A stretch of 44,353 nt of DNA. It comes from Phycisphaeraceae bacterium. Lineage in GTDB: Bacteria; Planctomycetota; Phycisphaerae; Phycisphaerales; Phycisphaeraceae. The notes beneath the pieces were generated by a model. That model had not been told where the DNA came from. It did no database searches and saw nothing but the letters and a program-made list of their open reading frames with translations. Positions 7,380-15,243 of this stretch are shown in pieces (within the stretch, counting starts at the first letter, position 1; the number at the start of each line of letters is the position of its first letter). The stretch covers positions 1 through 44,353 of the forward strand of contig JADLAP010000242.1 in the NCBI GenBank assembly GCA_020848195.1, given 5' to 3'. The translations under genes and the position numbers were made by a program.

Positions 7380-10091
7380 TCACGCGTTGCCGTTGGTCGC
7401 TTCCTCGGCCTCATCTTCGCGGGCCTGGTCGATGTCGGCGTCGTCGTCGAACATTTCCTCCTGCTCGCCGGAAGCGCCGCCGGAGACGCCGCCCTGGGCC
7501 AGGGATTCAGCGGCCTGCTCACGCAGGGCTTCCCATTCGTCGAGCGTCATGTTCACTTCGCGGGCCTGCGAACCTTTGTAGGTGCCGATGATCCCGGCCT
7601 CGGCGATCTGTTCGATCAGCCGCGACGCCCGCGAGTAGCCGACGGTCAGGCGACGCTGAAGCAGCGAGACGCTGCCGCGCTGGCTTTCCAGCACGATGCG
7701 CACGGCATCCTCGAACAAGGGATCGCGCTCGCCGCTGGCTTCCTCCATCCCCGGCTGCTTGATCTGCACGAGTTGAGGCTCGAACTGCTGCATGGCCACG
7801 CTCTTGAGGAACTTGACCGTCATGCGGATTTCTAGGTCGTCCACCAGCGTGCCCTGCGCCCGCGTGAGCTTGCTGGTACGCGGCGAAAGAAACAGCATGT
7901 CGCCCTGGCCCAGCAGCAGTTCCGCGCCCTTCTGGTCGAGCACGATGCGGCTGTCCATGCCGGAGGCGACCTTGAACGCCACGCGACAGGGCATGTTGGA
8001 CTTGATCAGGCCCGTGACGACGTTCGCCTGCGGCCGCTGCGTGGCGAGGATCAGGTGCAGCCCCACCGCGCGGGCCTTCTGGGCGATGCGGACGATGAAG
8101 CCTTCAACCTCTTTGTTGGTCATCATCAGGTCGGCCAGTTCGTCGATGACGAAGACCAGCAGCGGCAGTTTCTTGGGGATGCGGGCTTCTTCCTCCTCGG
8201 TCTGCGGATTCATGCGTTCCTTGAGCTGATCCCAGCCGAGGTTGTTGTAGCTGGTGATGTCGCGGACGCCGGCCTCGGCCAGAAGCTCGTAGCGTTCGTC
8301 CATCTTGGTCACGGCCCATTCGAGGATGGCGGCGGCCTTGCCCATGTCCGTCACCACCGGGCACATCAGGTGCGGAATGTCCTTGAACTGGCTCATTTCG
8401 ACCATCTTCGGGTCCACCAGCACGAGTTTCAGTTCGTCGGGCCTCTTGGTGAACAGGAAAGACATGATGATGGAGTTCATGCACACCGATTTGCCTGATC
8501 CGGTGGTGCCGGCGATGAGCATGTGGGGCATGGCGGTCAGGTCGGCGATCAGCGGCTCGCCGCTGGCGTCCTTGCCGAGGAACATCGGCAGGGCCATTTT
8601 CTTGACGGAATCCGCGCCGACGGACATCAGTTCCTTCAGGCGCACCTTTTCCTTGCGGAGGTTGGGCACTTCGATGCCGATGGTGTCCTTGCCCGCCGTA
8701 TTGGGCACGACGCGGATGTTCTGCGACCGCAGCGCGCGGGCGACGTCACTGGAGACGTTGTTGATCTGCGCGACCTTGGTGCCGGGGGCGAGTCGGACTT
8801 CAAAGAGCGTGATGACCGGGCCGGTGTCGATGCCGACGACTTCGCCTTCGATGCGATACTGGTTGAGCGCCGCCGTGAGGCTGGCGGCCTGCTCGCGGAC
8901 CAGCTCCGCCATTTCATCGTTGAAGTTGGACTCCGGCTCCTCCAGCGTGGCGATTTCGGGGAAGCGGTAGCCGGAGAGATCGACCTCGCGCGGCGGCGGG
9001 GTTTTGAACTGGCGCTGCGGGGCGAAGTTGATCGGCAGAGTCTTGAACTTTTCCCGCAGTTCCTCGGCGGTAAGGCGTTTCTGTTCCACGTAGGCGGCCG
9101 GGGCGTTGGCGCCGCCGTCTTCGTCGTCCTCGGCTTCAGTTTCGGTTTCGGATTCGGATTCATCCTCATCCAACTCGGCGGGGACTTCCGCGTCGGCGTC
9201 GGTTCCGGGCTGACCCGGTTCGATGCCGAACGATTCCGTGGCGGCGAACCCGCCGGCGCTTTCGTCGATCGCCGCGGCTTCGTCCGCGCCTTCGCCGTCG
9301 ACCACCCGGCCTCCGGCGCGGATCGGCGTCTTGCTCCGCTTCTTCCGCGAGGCGGTATCGGTCTCGGCGTCGGCTTCCTCGTCCATGGTCACGCCGCCGC
9401 GGACGGACGGCTTCTTCGCCGCTGTCTTTTTCCATGGCCACGTGATCGCCGGCATCTTCAACCGGCCCGCCATGCCGCACAGGCGCATCAGCACACGCGG
9501 CAACGCGAGCACGATCTCATCGATCGCCAGCAGCGATCCGATGCACAGGCCCACGGTGACCACCACCATGACGCCCACGGGACCGAATCGCACATGCAGC
9601 TCATCGACGAGGAACAGCGCCAGCAGTCCCCCGAGCTTCTCCGGCGGCAGATTCAGTTGCCACGCCTGGGGCAGGCGGTGGAGCATCATCTGCCCCAGCG
9701 CGGTCGGTTCGAGGATGACGACCCAGGCGCTGACGCCCACCGCCATGAGCACGGCTCCGATGACGCGGAGGGTGGGATGCGCGATGCCGCGACCGGAGGC
9801 GGTCACGATCAGCGCCACGGCACCGGCCGCCATCAGCGCCCACACGCCGGGTCCGAGCATCAGATACGCTTCATAGCTGACGAACGCGCCGATCGGGCCG
9901 ACCCAGTTCCGCACGGCGGCGTTGTAGGGTTCGATCGCATGCGCAGGCGGATCGGCCGGGTGATGGCTGACCATCGACGCCAGCAGCAGAAGCCACGCGC
10001 CCGCCATCACGATCCAGAGCATCCATCGCCACAGGATCTGCTTGCGCTGCTGATCCTCCCCGGCCTTGTTGCTGTCTTTTTTCTTTGCCAT
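7380..10091 (-). CDS. ftsK: DNA translocase FtsK/SpoIIIE
   Basis: Pumps chromosomal DNA through the division septum and helps resolve dimers. 903 residues from ATG 10091 (MAKKKDSNKAG), preferred over an upstream start because the charged N-terminus runs straight into the first membrane segment. Membrane helices at about 23-42, 66-98, 108-127 and 158-197. An acidic linker (about 235-330, including a run of Glu/Ser/Asp/Thr) is followed by the motor: Walker A GTTGSGKS (528-535), Walker B LLVFVIDEL (D650, E651) and ATQRPQ (683-688). The gamma winged-helix DNA-reading domain is at about 792-846 (SVSLLQRRLTVGYSRASRL). The C-terminus has an extra acidic tail. Length and order are normal for the family. 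Monocistronic, convergent with the methyltransferase. Confidence 0.96.
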   Translation of the reverse strand: MAKKKDSNKAGEDQQRKQILWRWMLWIVMAGAWLLLLASMVSHHPADPPAHAIEPYNAAVRNWVGPIGAFVSYEAYLMLGPGVWALMAAGAVALIVTASGRGIAHPTLRVIGAVLMAVGVSAWVVILEPTALGQMMLHRLPQAWQLNLPPEKLGGLLALFLVDELHVRFGPVGVMVVVTVGLCIGSLLAIDEIVLALPRVLMRLCGMAGRLKMPAITWPWKKTAAKKPSVRGGVTMDEEADAETDTASRKKRSKTPIRAGGRVVDGEGADEAAAIDESAGGFAATESFGIEPGQPGTDADAEVPAELDEDESESETETEAEDDEDGGANAPAAYVEQKRLTAEELREKFKTLPINFAPQRQFKTPPPREVDLSGYRFPEIATLEEPESNFNDEMAELVREQAASLTAALNQYRIEGEVVGIDTGPVITLFEVRLAPGTKVAQINNVSSDVARALRSQNIRVVPNTAGKDTIGIEVPNLRKEKVRLKELMSVGADSVKKMALPMFLGKDASGEPLIADLTAMPHMLIAGTTGSGKSVCMNSIIMSFLFTKRPDELKLVLVDPKMVEMSQFKDIPHLMCPVVTDMGKAAAILEWAVTKMDERYELLAEAGVRDITSYNNLGWDQLKERMNPQTEEEEARIPKKLPLLVFVIDELADLMMTNKEVEGFIVRIAQKARAVGLHLILATQRPQANVVTGLIKSNMPCRVAFKVASGMDSRIVLDQKGAELLLGQGDMLFLSPRTSKLTRAQGTLVDDLEIRMTVKFLKSVAMQQFEPQLVQIKQPGMEEASGERDPLFEDAVRIVLESQRGSVSLLQRRLTVGYSRASRLIEQIAEAGIIGTYKGSQAREVNMTLDEWEALREQAAESLAQGGVSGGASGEQEEMFDDDADIDQAREDEAEEATNGNA

Positions 10092-10203
10092 GGGTATTTC
10101 GCCGACGGTTGCCGCGCACAGGGACGCAGGCGCGGCAACCGCGCTGTTTCTCAACCCTATCCATCGGCAAACACGGGGTTTTGACCGTAATTCCGGGGCG
10201 GAT

Positions 10204-10352
10204 GTTTAGCCGCGGATAAACGCAGATGAACGCAGATCAGACCAATTCAATAAAAAATACGCTCAATTCAAAGCCCGCGGATGCTCCGTCTTCGGAGCTT
10301 CCGTGGGGATTCTCGTGACTTATCCGCATTCATCTGCGTTTATCTGCGGCTC
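10204..10352. repeat. Composite inverted repeat: CGCAGATGAACGCAGAT arms around an AAGA-loop hairpin
   Basis: Outer arms: 10204-10237 (TTAGCCGCGGATAAACGCAG and on) and 10318-10352 (reading ATCTGCGTTTATCTGCGGCT). Inside lies a hairpin at 10274-10307: outer stem CCCGCGG / CCGTGGG, inner stem GCTCCG / CGGAGC, loop TCTT (AAGA on the minus strand). The same inner design with other stems is at 21395, 22404 and 37506. The element occupies the gap between ftsK and dut. Confidence 0.8.
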
Positions 10353-10354
10353 AC

Positions 10355-10810
10355 TCAATGCCCCGTATGTCCGAACCCGCCGGAACCGCGTTCGGTGGGG
10401 GGCAGTTCGGGAACGAGGTTCCACTGCACGCGGGGGACGGGGAGGATGACCAGTTGGGCGATGCGCATGCCGCGGGTGATGGTGACGGGCTGCGGGCCGT
10501 GGTTGATGAGGATGACCTTCACTTCGCCGCGGTAGTCGGCATCGATGGTGCCGGGCGAGTTGGGCAGGCTCAGGCCGTGCTTGAGCGCCAGGCCGGAGCG
10601 CGGCCGCACCTGGGCTTCGTAGCCTTCGGGCACGGCGATGGCGAAGCCGGTGGGGACCAGACCGATCGCGCCGGGGGCGATGGTCATCGGTTCGGCGACG
10701 CCGGCGTGGAGGTCCATGCCCGCGGCATGTTCGGACTGATAGGAGGGCAACGGCAGATCATCGTGGCCTGGCAGGCGGGTGATCGCGACGGTCAGCGTGG
10801 GTCGGTTCAT
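10355..10810 (-). CDS. dut: dUTP diphosphatase
   Basis: Hydrolyses dUTP to dUMP and pyrophosphate, keeping uracil out of DNA and feeding dTMP synthesis. The 151-residue product shows the trimeric dUTPase motifs: AGMDLHA (motif 1), [10 protein letters not shown] (motif 2), [15 protein letters not shown] (motif 3, with catalytic Asp), RIAQLVI (motif 4) and the glycine-rich C-terminal [10 protein letters not shown] (motif 5). Length is standard. The ATG at 10810 begins just before the first beta-strand; longer upstream frames run through repeat DNA. Downstream lies ftsK on the same strand, but a 149-bp composite repeat separates them, so co-transcription is uncertain. Confidence 0.95.
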   Translation of the reverse strand: MNRPTLTVAITRLPGHDDLPLPSYQSEHAAGMDLHAGVAEPMTIAPGAIGLVPTGFAIAVPEGYEAQVRPRSGLALKHGLSLPNSPGTIDADYRGEVKVILINHGPQPVTITRGMRIAQLVILPVPRVQWNLVPELPPTERGSGGFGHTGH

Positions 10811-10835
10811 GGGGCCGCATGGTAGCGGGAATGAC

Positions 10836-10998
10836 TGAATGTCCAAATCCGAATGTCGAACGCCGGGACGCGCGGGCAGTCTGCCCCCGGCTGCAAACGT
10901 CAGAGGAGGAATGTCGGGAACACCTGCTCCTTCCCAGCCGCGGGCTGACAGCCCGCGCGTCTTGTCATTCGACATGCGGATTTGGTCCTTCGGGCATG
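10836..10998. repeat. Composite inverted repeat: outer AATGTCCAAATCCGAATG arms around a pair of GTC-loop hairpins
   Basis: Outer arms at 10836-10858 and 10966-10998. Inside are two inverted hairpins: CGCGGGCA-GTC-TGCCCCCG (10871-10889) and CGCGGGCT-GAC-AGCCCGCG (10939-10957, GTC loop on the other strand), with the flanks GGGACG and GCTG facing outward and inward. The element fills the divergent gap between dut and the lipoprotein gene. A TAACAT at 11025-11030 just beyond it may be the lipoprotein gene's -10. Confidence 0.75.
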
Positions 10999-11066
10999 GG
11001 ATCCCCACGCCGCGCGGTTCGTGGTAACATGGATGTCTGTCCTGAAAGCGGGAAAGGACCTGAACC

Positions 11067-11624
11067 ATGATGATGTCCTACCGTCGCGGTGCGGCGTTGT
11101 TGCTGATGACGGCGTGGCTGAGCGCATGCTCTGCTTATGTCAACATTCCAGCGCAGCCCGGCGACCATCTGGCGCGAAGCAATCCGAACGACGCGGGCAT
11201 CGACGAGGTCGTGATGGCGGCGATCCGCGCGGTGTTGGACGACAAGCCGATCGACGGCCAGTACCAGGTGGTGCTGCCGGCGGGAGCGGACCCGCTGACC
11301 TACGCGAAACTGCTGCCGAAGCTCGGCGAAGACGCGATGTGGTCCAGCGACAATTCCACGACGAATCTACCCGTGCTGGAGGTGACGTCGATCCGCGTCC
11401 GTACGATGGAGGCGGCCGTGGACGTGATCCGTCCGCGCGTGGATGAGATGCCGGCGGAGGAGACGCGGCAACTGGTGACGGTGGAGCTGCGCCGCTACAT
11501 TGGCGCGGGCTGGATGGCCAACCGCGTGCTGCGGTGGCGGGCTTCCGTGCCGGACGCGCAGCGGATGAGCCTCCAGACCGCCATGCCGCCGGAGTCGCCG
11601 TCGCAAGGGGATTCGGGCAAGTAA
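11067..11624 (+). CDS. Predicted lipoprotein, unknown function
   Basis: 185 residues. The N-terminus is a lipoprotein signal: charged MMMSYRRG, hydrophobic [10 protein letters not shown], lipobox LSAC with the cysteine at about residue 21. The mature part has no family I recognise. It is mixed alpha/beta with a conserved-looking core ([18 protein letters not shown] and [19 protein letters not shown]), ending in a serine/proline tail. A strong ribosome site (GGAAAGG, about 8 bases before ATG 11067) supports the start. It probably sits in the periplasm or outer membrane. The following isomerase-like gene is 84 bases away, with its own TAAGAT -10-like box at 11659-11664. Confidence 0.75.
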   Translation: MMMSYRRGAALLLMTAWLSACSAYVNIPAQPGDHLARSNPNDAGIDEVVMAAIRAVLDDKPIDGQYQVVLPAGADPLTYAKLLPKLGEDAMWSSDNSTTNLPVLEVTSIRVRTMEAAVDVIRPRVDEMPAEETRQLVTVELRRYIGAGWMANRVLRWRASVPDAQRMSLQTAMPPESPSQGDSGK

Positions 11625-11708
11625 GGACAGCCGTGCGGAACAGGACGGATTCGCGGGATAAGATTGATCCATCCCGCGTGGTCGTTGTTGTCGAAGGAGC
11701 ATCGTGAC

Positions 11709-12575
11709 ATGACCTGGACGCTCAGCGCTTTCGCCGACGAGGCGGGCATTCCCGTGGAGGAGCAGATCGCCGCGTTGAACAAAGTCGGCATGCGCCGCAT
11801 CGACCTTCGCAGCGTCGACGGCCACAACATTTCCCAGTTGCCCGTGGATGTAGCCAAAACGGTCAGGCGGAAACTCGATGCCGCGGGCATCGTGGTGAAC
11901 ATGTTCGGCTCGCCGCTGGGCAAGATCGACATCGCCGACGATGTGGAAATCGATCTGGCCAAGCTGCGGCACATGGGCGAGCTGAGCAGGATTCTCGGCT
12001 GCAACCAGATTCGCATCTTCAGCTACTACAACAAGCAGAACAAAGCCGCCGAGACGTGGCGGAAGGAATCGCTCGACCGGCTGGGCAAGCTGCGCGACCT
12101 GGCGTCGAAGCTGAATCTTGTTCTGTATCACGAGAACGAATCCGACATCTACGGCAGCCGGCTGGAAGCGAACCTTGTTCTGGCGGAAAAGTTGCGGGAT
12201 GGCCGGAATTTCAAGCTGATTTTCGACTTTGACAACTATAATCGAGACGGCGACGACACGTGGAAGAACTGGCAGGCGCTGAAGGATCGCACGGATGCGT
12301 TCCATCTGAAAGACAGCGACAAGCAGGCGCAGCATGTGCCCGCGGGCCAGGGGTCGGGCAAGGTGAAGGAGATTCTCGCGGACGCCATGGCTTGCAACTG
12401 GCAGGGTCCGCTGGTGCTCGAGCCGCACCTGAAGTATTCCAAGGCCGTGCTGGCCACGCATGTCAGCGGCCACCAGAACAAGGCGTATTCCGAGTTGACC
12501 GAAGCCGAGTGCTTCAACGTAGCCGCCGTCGCGGCGATCGCGTTGCTCAAGAATCTTGGCGTCCAATGGCAGTGA
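11709..12575 (+). CDS. Sugar phosphate isomerase/epimerase-like TIM barrel
   Basis: 288 residues of the AP-endonuclease-2 / xylose-isomerase-like TIM-barrel superfamily. Features: start MTWTLSAFADEAG, a barrel strand IRIFSYY, metal ligand region LVLYHENESDIYG (Glu), LIFDFDNYNRDGDD (Asp), DAFHLKDSD (His) and GPLVLEPHL (Glu), matching the Glu-Asp-His-Glu metal set. Members act on sugars, inositol derivatives or hydroxypyruvate; the substrate here is unknown. GAAGGAG lies 10 bases before ATG 11709. No signal peptide. It is followed by a secreted protein gene 113 bases on. Confidence 0.85.
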   Translation: MTWTLSAFADEAGIPVEEQIAALNKVGMRRIDLRSVDGHNISQLPVDVAKTVRRKLDAAGIVVNMFGSPLGKIDIADDVEIDLAKLRHMGELSRILGCNQIRIFSYYNKQNKAAETWRKESLDRLGKLRDLASKLNLVLYHENESDIYGSRLEANLVLAEKLRDGRNFKLIFDFDNYNRDGDDTWKNWQALKDRTDAFHLKDSDKQAQHVPAGQGSGKVKEILADAMACNWQGPLVLEPHLKYSKAVLATHVSGHQNKAYSELTEAECFNVAAVAAIALLKNLGVQWQ

Positions 12576-12688
12576 GTTGCGAAACGTGGAAATGGTCGAA
12601 GTGAATTGATGAGAAAAGCCGATAAAGGCCTTGGGTCCTGGAAGACGCGAAACAACGGTCCTGTCGGCAAGGTTGGAGAGGTCTACAT

Positions 12689-13333
12689 ATGACGTGGGGT
12701 CCACTGCTCAAGGGATTGGGGGTTGTGATTCTGACGGCCGGAACGGGGCTGATGCTCATCAGTCCGACGCGGGGCGCGGAAGGCGCAGCCGCGGGCAAGC
12801 CGGAAGCGAAAGCGGCCACGGACGCGCCGGCCGCCGGCGCCGCGCCGGCGGGCAAGGAGGACACGCAGTCCGCCGCGGGCGTCGTGGACTCCATGCTCAA
12901 GCAGATGCAGAAAAACCCGTTGATCGAGCCGACCGAGCGGCCGGCGGCGGATCCGAAGAGCGCCACCTCGCCCCTGGCTCCGACCCCGCGGGCGGACATT
13001 GATCCCCGTGTCGTCGGCGTCGCGCCAGGCATGGCCAAACCCAAGCTCCGCCGCGAGGGTGAATTCGTCGTCAACCGTCGTGGCCGGCTCCTCCGCGCCA
13101 CCGACGGCGTCCATCTGCTCTTCGTCTTCGACGCCGACACCACCGCCGGCGAAGACCCGCCCATGATCCTCGTGCCCTGCCAGTACCTGCAGAGCATGGA
13201 GCAGTTCATCCTCGAACGCGGCGACGCGATCCGGTTCCAGGTCTCCGGACAGATTCTCACCTATCGTGGCGCGAACTATCTGCTGCTGACGATGATGAAG
13301 CTGGCGAGCGATCGCGGCAATCTGACGCCGTAA
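12689..13333 (+). CDS. Secreted or membrane-anchored protein, unknown function
   Basis: 214 residues. The N-terminal hydrophobic segment LLKGLGVVILTAGTGLMLIS followed by a small-residue region is a signal peptide or anchor. An Ala/Pro-rich low-complexity stretch (about 30-105) leads to a compact C-terminal domain (about 110-214: LRREGEFVVNRRGRLLR, LLFVFDADTT, MILVPCQYLQSMEQFI, RFQVSGQILTYRGANYLLL). The end resembles short beta-rich proteins in which Q(I/V)xxYRGxNYLLL closes the fold. No named family. GGAGAGG lies just upstream of ATG 12689. Probably periplasmic. The preceding 113 bp show nothing notable. Confidence 0.75.
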   Translation: MTWGPLLKGLGVVILTAGTGLMLISPTRGAEGAAAGKPEAKAATDAPAAGAAPAGKEDTQSAAGVVDSMLKQMQKNPLIEPTERPAADPKSATSPLAPTPRADIDPRVVGVAPGMAKPKLRREGEFVVNRRGRLLRATDGVHLLFVFDADTTAGEDPPMILVPCQYLQSMEQFILERGDAIRFQVSGQILTYRGANYLLLTMMKLASDRGNLTP

Positions 13334-13344
13334 TCCATCATCGC

Positions 13345-13416
13345 AAGACGCGCACGCCGTTGGCGTGCGGCTGCAACAACTCTTTTCCAGCCGCAAGCTG
13401 ACAGCTTGCGCGTCCC
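13345..13416. repeat. Inverted pair of GTT-loop hairpins between convergent genes
   Basis: First hairpin CGCACGCC-GTT-GGCGTGCG (13351-13369), second CGCAAGCT-GAC-AGCTTGCG (13392-13410). Flanks GACG and GCTG point so that the whole is also one larger inverted repeat. Stems differ from all other copies in the window but still pair perfectly. It lies between the secreted protein gene and the DUF4432 gene, which face each other. Confidence 0.75.
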
Positions 13417-13430
13417 GTTGCGTTCACCAT

Positions 13431-14537
13431 TCACCGCGCCGTGACATCGCCGTCGTGTTTGACGAACTGCGCGATCGCCTGTTTCGTCGCGTGCACGGTG
13501 AACGTCAGTTCATAGCGTTTGGTTTCACCGGGATTCAGCCGCTGATGGGCGGCGGGGTGCTTGTCGGTATCGAGTCCGAAGAGCGAACCGGCGAATGGTT
13601 CGATGCCGGTGACGTAGCTGCCGTTGGGGCCGTAGTGCTGCCAGTTGGCGATGCGGGGCATGGCGCTGACGGGGAAGTCCAGTTCAAAGGCGAGGCCGAG
13701 TTTGCTGTTGACCAGTCCGACGTGGGCTCGGCCGTTGGAGTCGGGTTCGACCTCGATGATCATGCCGCGTTCGTTGGAGCCGCAGTCCTCGCACAGCGGC
13801 GCGGGCGCGGTTTTGCGGTGGCGGAGGAACGCGGGCGTGAGTTTGGGCATCGGATCGGGCTTGGGCAGTTGCCAGTACTCGGCTTTGCCGCGGTAGATGA
13901 ATTTCGCGCCTTCGTCGAGCAGGGGATAGCCGAGGTTGACGTGGTAGAGCCAGTTGTGGTCGACGGGGGTGTCGCCGCGGTTGGTGACCTGGTCGAAGAC
14001 GCGGATGGAGGGTTCGCCCAGGACGCACTGGATTTGCCGACGCAGTTCGAGCACGGGGCCGAACATGCGGGCGTCGCGGACGACGAGGGAGAGGAGCATT
14101 TCCTTTCGGCCGTGGAGCGGATCGGGATTGAGCATCATTTCGACGTCGGCGGGCAGGTTGGAATGCCGTCCGTGGAGTCCGTGCTCCAGGCCGTCGATCT
14201 GGCGTGGACCGCCGATGGTGTGGGGACCGCAGCAGGTCATCAGGCCGCCGGGCCAGTTGAAGAGCCAGTCGAAGCCGCGGGTGTAGGCATGGCTGGGCAG
14301 ACGCAGTCCGACGGCGGAGAGGTAGGCGAGGCTGTGCTGGTTGAAGAAGGCGTCGACGATGTCGCCGCCGCGGTCGAGGGCGACGGTGAATCGCAGGCCG
14401 CTGCCGGTGTTGACGAGGACGGATCGCACGCCCTGTTCGAGTCCGTCGCCGAAGGCCGGGGCGAGCTTGGCCAGGGTCATGCCGCCGATCTGGTGGACGT
14501 TGTCGTACTTGGCCGGGGTTGTCGCGGATTTGCTCAT
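13431..14537 (-). CDS. DUF4432 family, aldose-epimerase-like protein
   Basis: 368 residues, matching my recollection of DUF4432, a galactose-mutarotase-like beta-sandwich family. Visible marks: FTVALDRGGDIVDAFF near the start, the WLFNWPGGLMTCCGPHTIGG region, LEHGLHGRHSNLPA, and the late GIEPFAGSLFG. The histidines and acidic residues fit a mutarotase-type sugar pocket. No signal peptide, so cytoplasmic; probably binds or epimerises a sugar. A GGAG about 10 bases before ATG 14537 supports the start. It is divergent from the FmdB gene, with an 81-bp shared upstream region that contains TAGAAT at 14577-14582 as a likely -10 for the FmdB gene. Confidence 0.85.
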   Translation of the reverse strand: MSKSATTPAKYDNVHQIGGMTLAKLAPAFGDGLEQGVRSVLVNTGSGLRFTVALDRGGDIVDAFFNQHSLAYLSAVGLRLPSHAYTRGFDWLFNWPGGLMTCCGPHTIGGPRQIDGLEHGLHGRHSNLPADVEMMLNPDPLHGRKEMLLSLVVRDARMFGPVLELRRQIQCVLGEPSIRVFDQVTNRGDTPVDHNWLYHVNLGYPLLDEGAKFIYRGKAEYWQLPKPDPMPKLTPAFLRHRKTAPAPLCEDCGSNERGMIIEVEPDSNGRAHVGLVNSKLGLAFELDFPVSAMPRIANWQHYGPNGSYVTGIEPFAGSLFGLDTDKHPAAHQRLNPGETKRYELTFTVHATKQAIAQFVKHDGDVTAR

Positions 14538-14618
14538 ATGGCGGGGCTCCGGGTCTGTTTTGGGGGTGACGATGACTAGAATACTCGGATTGACGACGTT
14601 TGTGTTGGGAGCTGGACG

Positions 14619-14843
14619 ATGCCTGTGTACGAATACGTGTGTCAGAATTGCGGTGCGACGACGGAGGCGCTGCGGTCGATGAAGGAGGCCGACGACCCGA
14701 TCGCGTGCGGCAAGTGCGGAGGGAAGAAGACCCGCCGGGCGCACAGCGTCTTTTCCGCCGCGGTCGGCAGCGGCAAGTCGCAAGCCCCCGCCGGTCCGTG
14801 TGGCCGTTGCGGCGATCCCAACGGCAGTTGCCCGTTCCGCTGA
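14619..14843 (+). CDS. FmdB family zinc-ribbon protein
   Basis: 74 residues. MPVYEYVCQNCGATTEALRSM is the family start; CxxC pairs at residues 8-11 (CQNC) and 30-33 (CGKC) form one zinc ribbon. A third pair, CGRC followed by a last cysteine (NGSCPFR), lies at the C-terminus where the family usually has a Ser/Gly-rich tail. Named after a formamidase regulator, but most members are uncharacterised small proteins. GGAG lies 7 bases before the ATG. The cysteine-rich gene at 14869 follows after 25 bases and is probably co-transcribed. Confidence 0.88.
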   Translation: MPVYEYVCQNCGATTEALRSMKEADDPIACGKCGGKKTRRAHSVFSAAVGSGKSQAPAGPCGRCGDPNGSCPFR

Positions 14844-14868
14844 AGCTCAACCCCCGCGAGGCCCCGCC

Positions 14869-15222
14869 ATGCTCAATCTGCCCAGGTCGCAAGTCATCGA
14901 ACGTGCCGTGCGCCAGCGCATCTGCACCCAATGCTTCAATCGGCCCGAAGGCAGCGAAACCCTGGGCCCAGACGAGCCGAGGCCCTGCCAGCCCAACTGC
15001 ACCATCTTCATCAACCTGCCCAGGCTCGTGGACGTCACGCAACGGGTGCACAGCCCGTCGATGAGTCCGTACGAGCGCGTCGTCGGCAACGAAATCTGCG
15101 AAACGACCTGCGAAGCCAGCGCGACCTCCGGCGACTACTGCGGCGAACGCACCACGCGAGCCTGTCCGCTCAGCCGCTACATGCGGGAAGTGCTGGAGAC
15201 GATCGAGCGAGTCACGGCCTGA
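14869..15222 (+). CDS. Small cysteine-rich protein, possible [4Fe-4S] domain
   Basis: 117 residues with eight cysteines in four groups: C19/C22 (ICTQC), C40/C44 (PCQPNC), C77/C81 (ICETTC), C91/C99 (YCGERTTRACP). The spacing and surrounding text (RxCTQC ... CxxxCxxFINLPRL ... NxICETTCEA ... RACPL) resemble, by eye, the N-terminal helical ferredoxin-type domain of glutamate synthase small subunit and dihydropyrimidine dehydrogenase, here as a stand-alone protein. That match is an inference. No signal peptide. GAGG lies 8 bases before ATG 14869. It follows the FmdB zinc-ribbon gene and ends 21 bases before the convergent PHP gene. Confidence 0.65.
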   Translation: MLNLPRSQVIERAVRQRICTQCFNRPEGSETLGPDEPRPCQPNCTIFINLPRLVDVTQRVHSPSMSPYERVVGNEICETTCEASATSGDYCGERTTRACPLSRYMREVLETIERVTA

Positions 15223-15243
15223 CAGGGCCTTGTCGCCGCCGGT

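Noticed and set aside
10819-11168. Small ORFs with motifs such as FGPSGMG or IWSFGHGIP
   Set aside because: They are translations of the TCCAAATCCGAATG repeat family, which produces similar spurious peptides at 3564-3791, 4865-5086 and 37699-37887.
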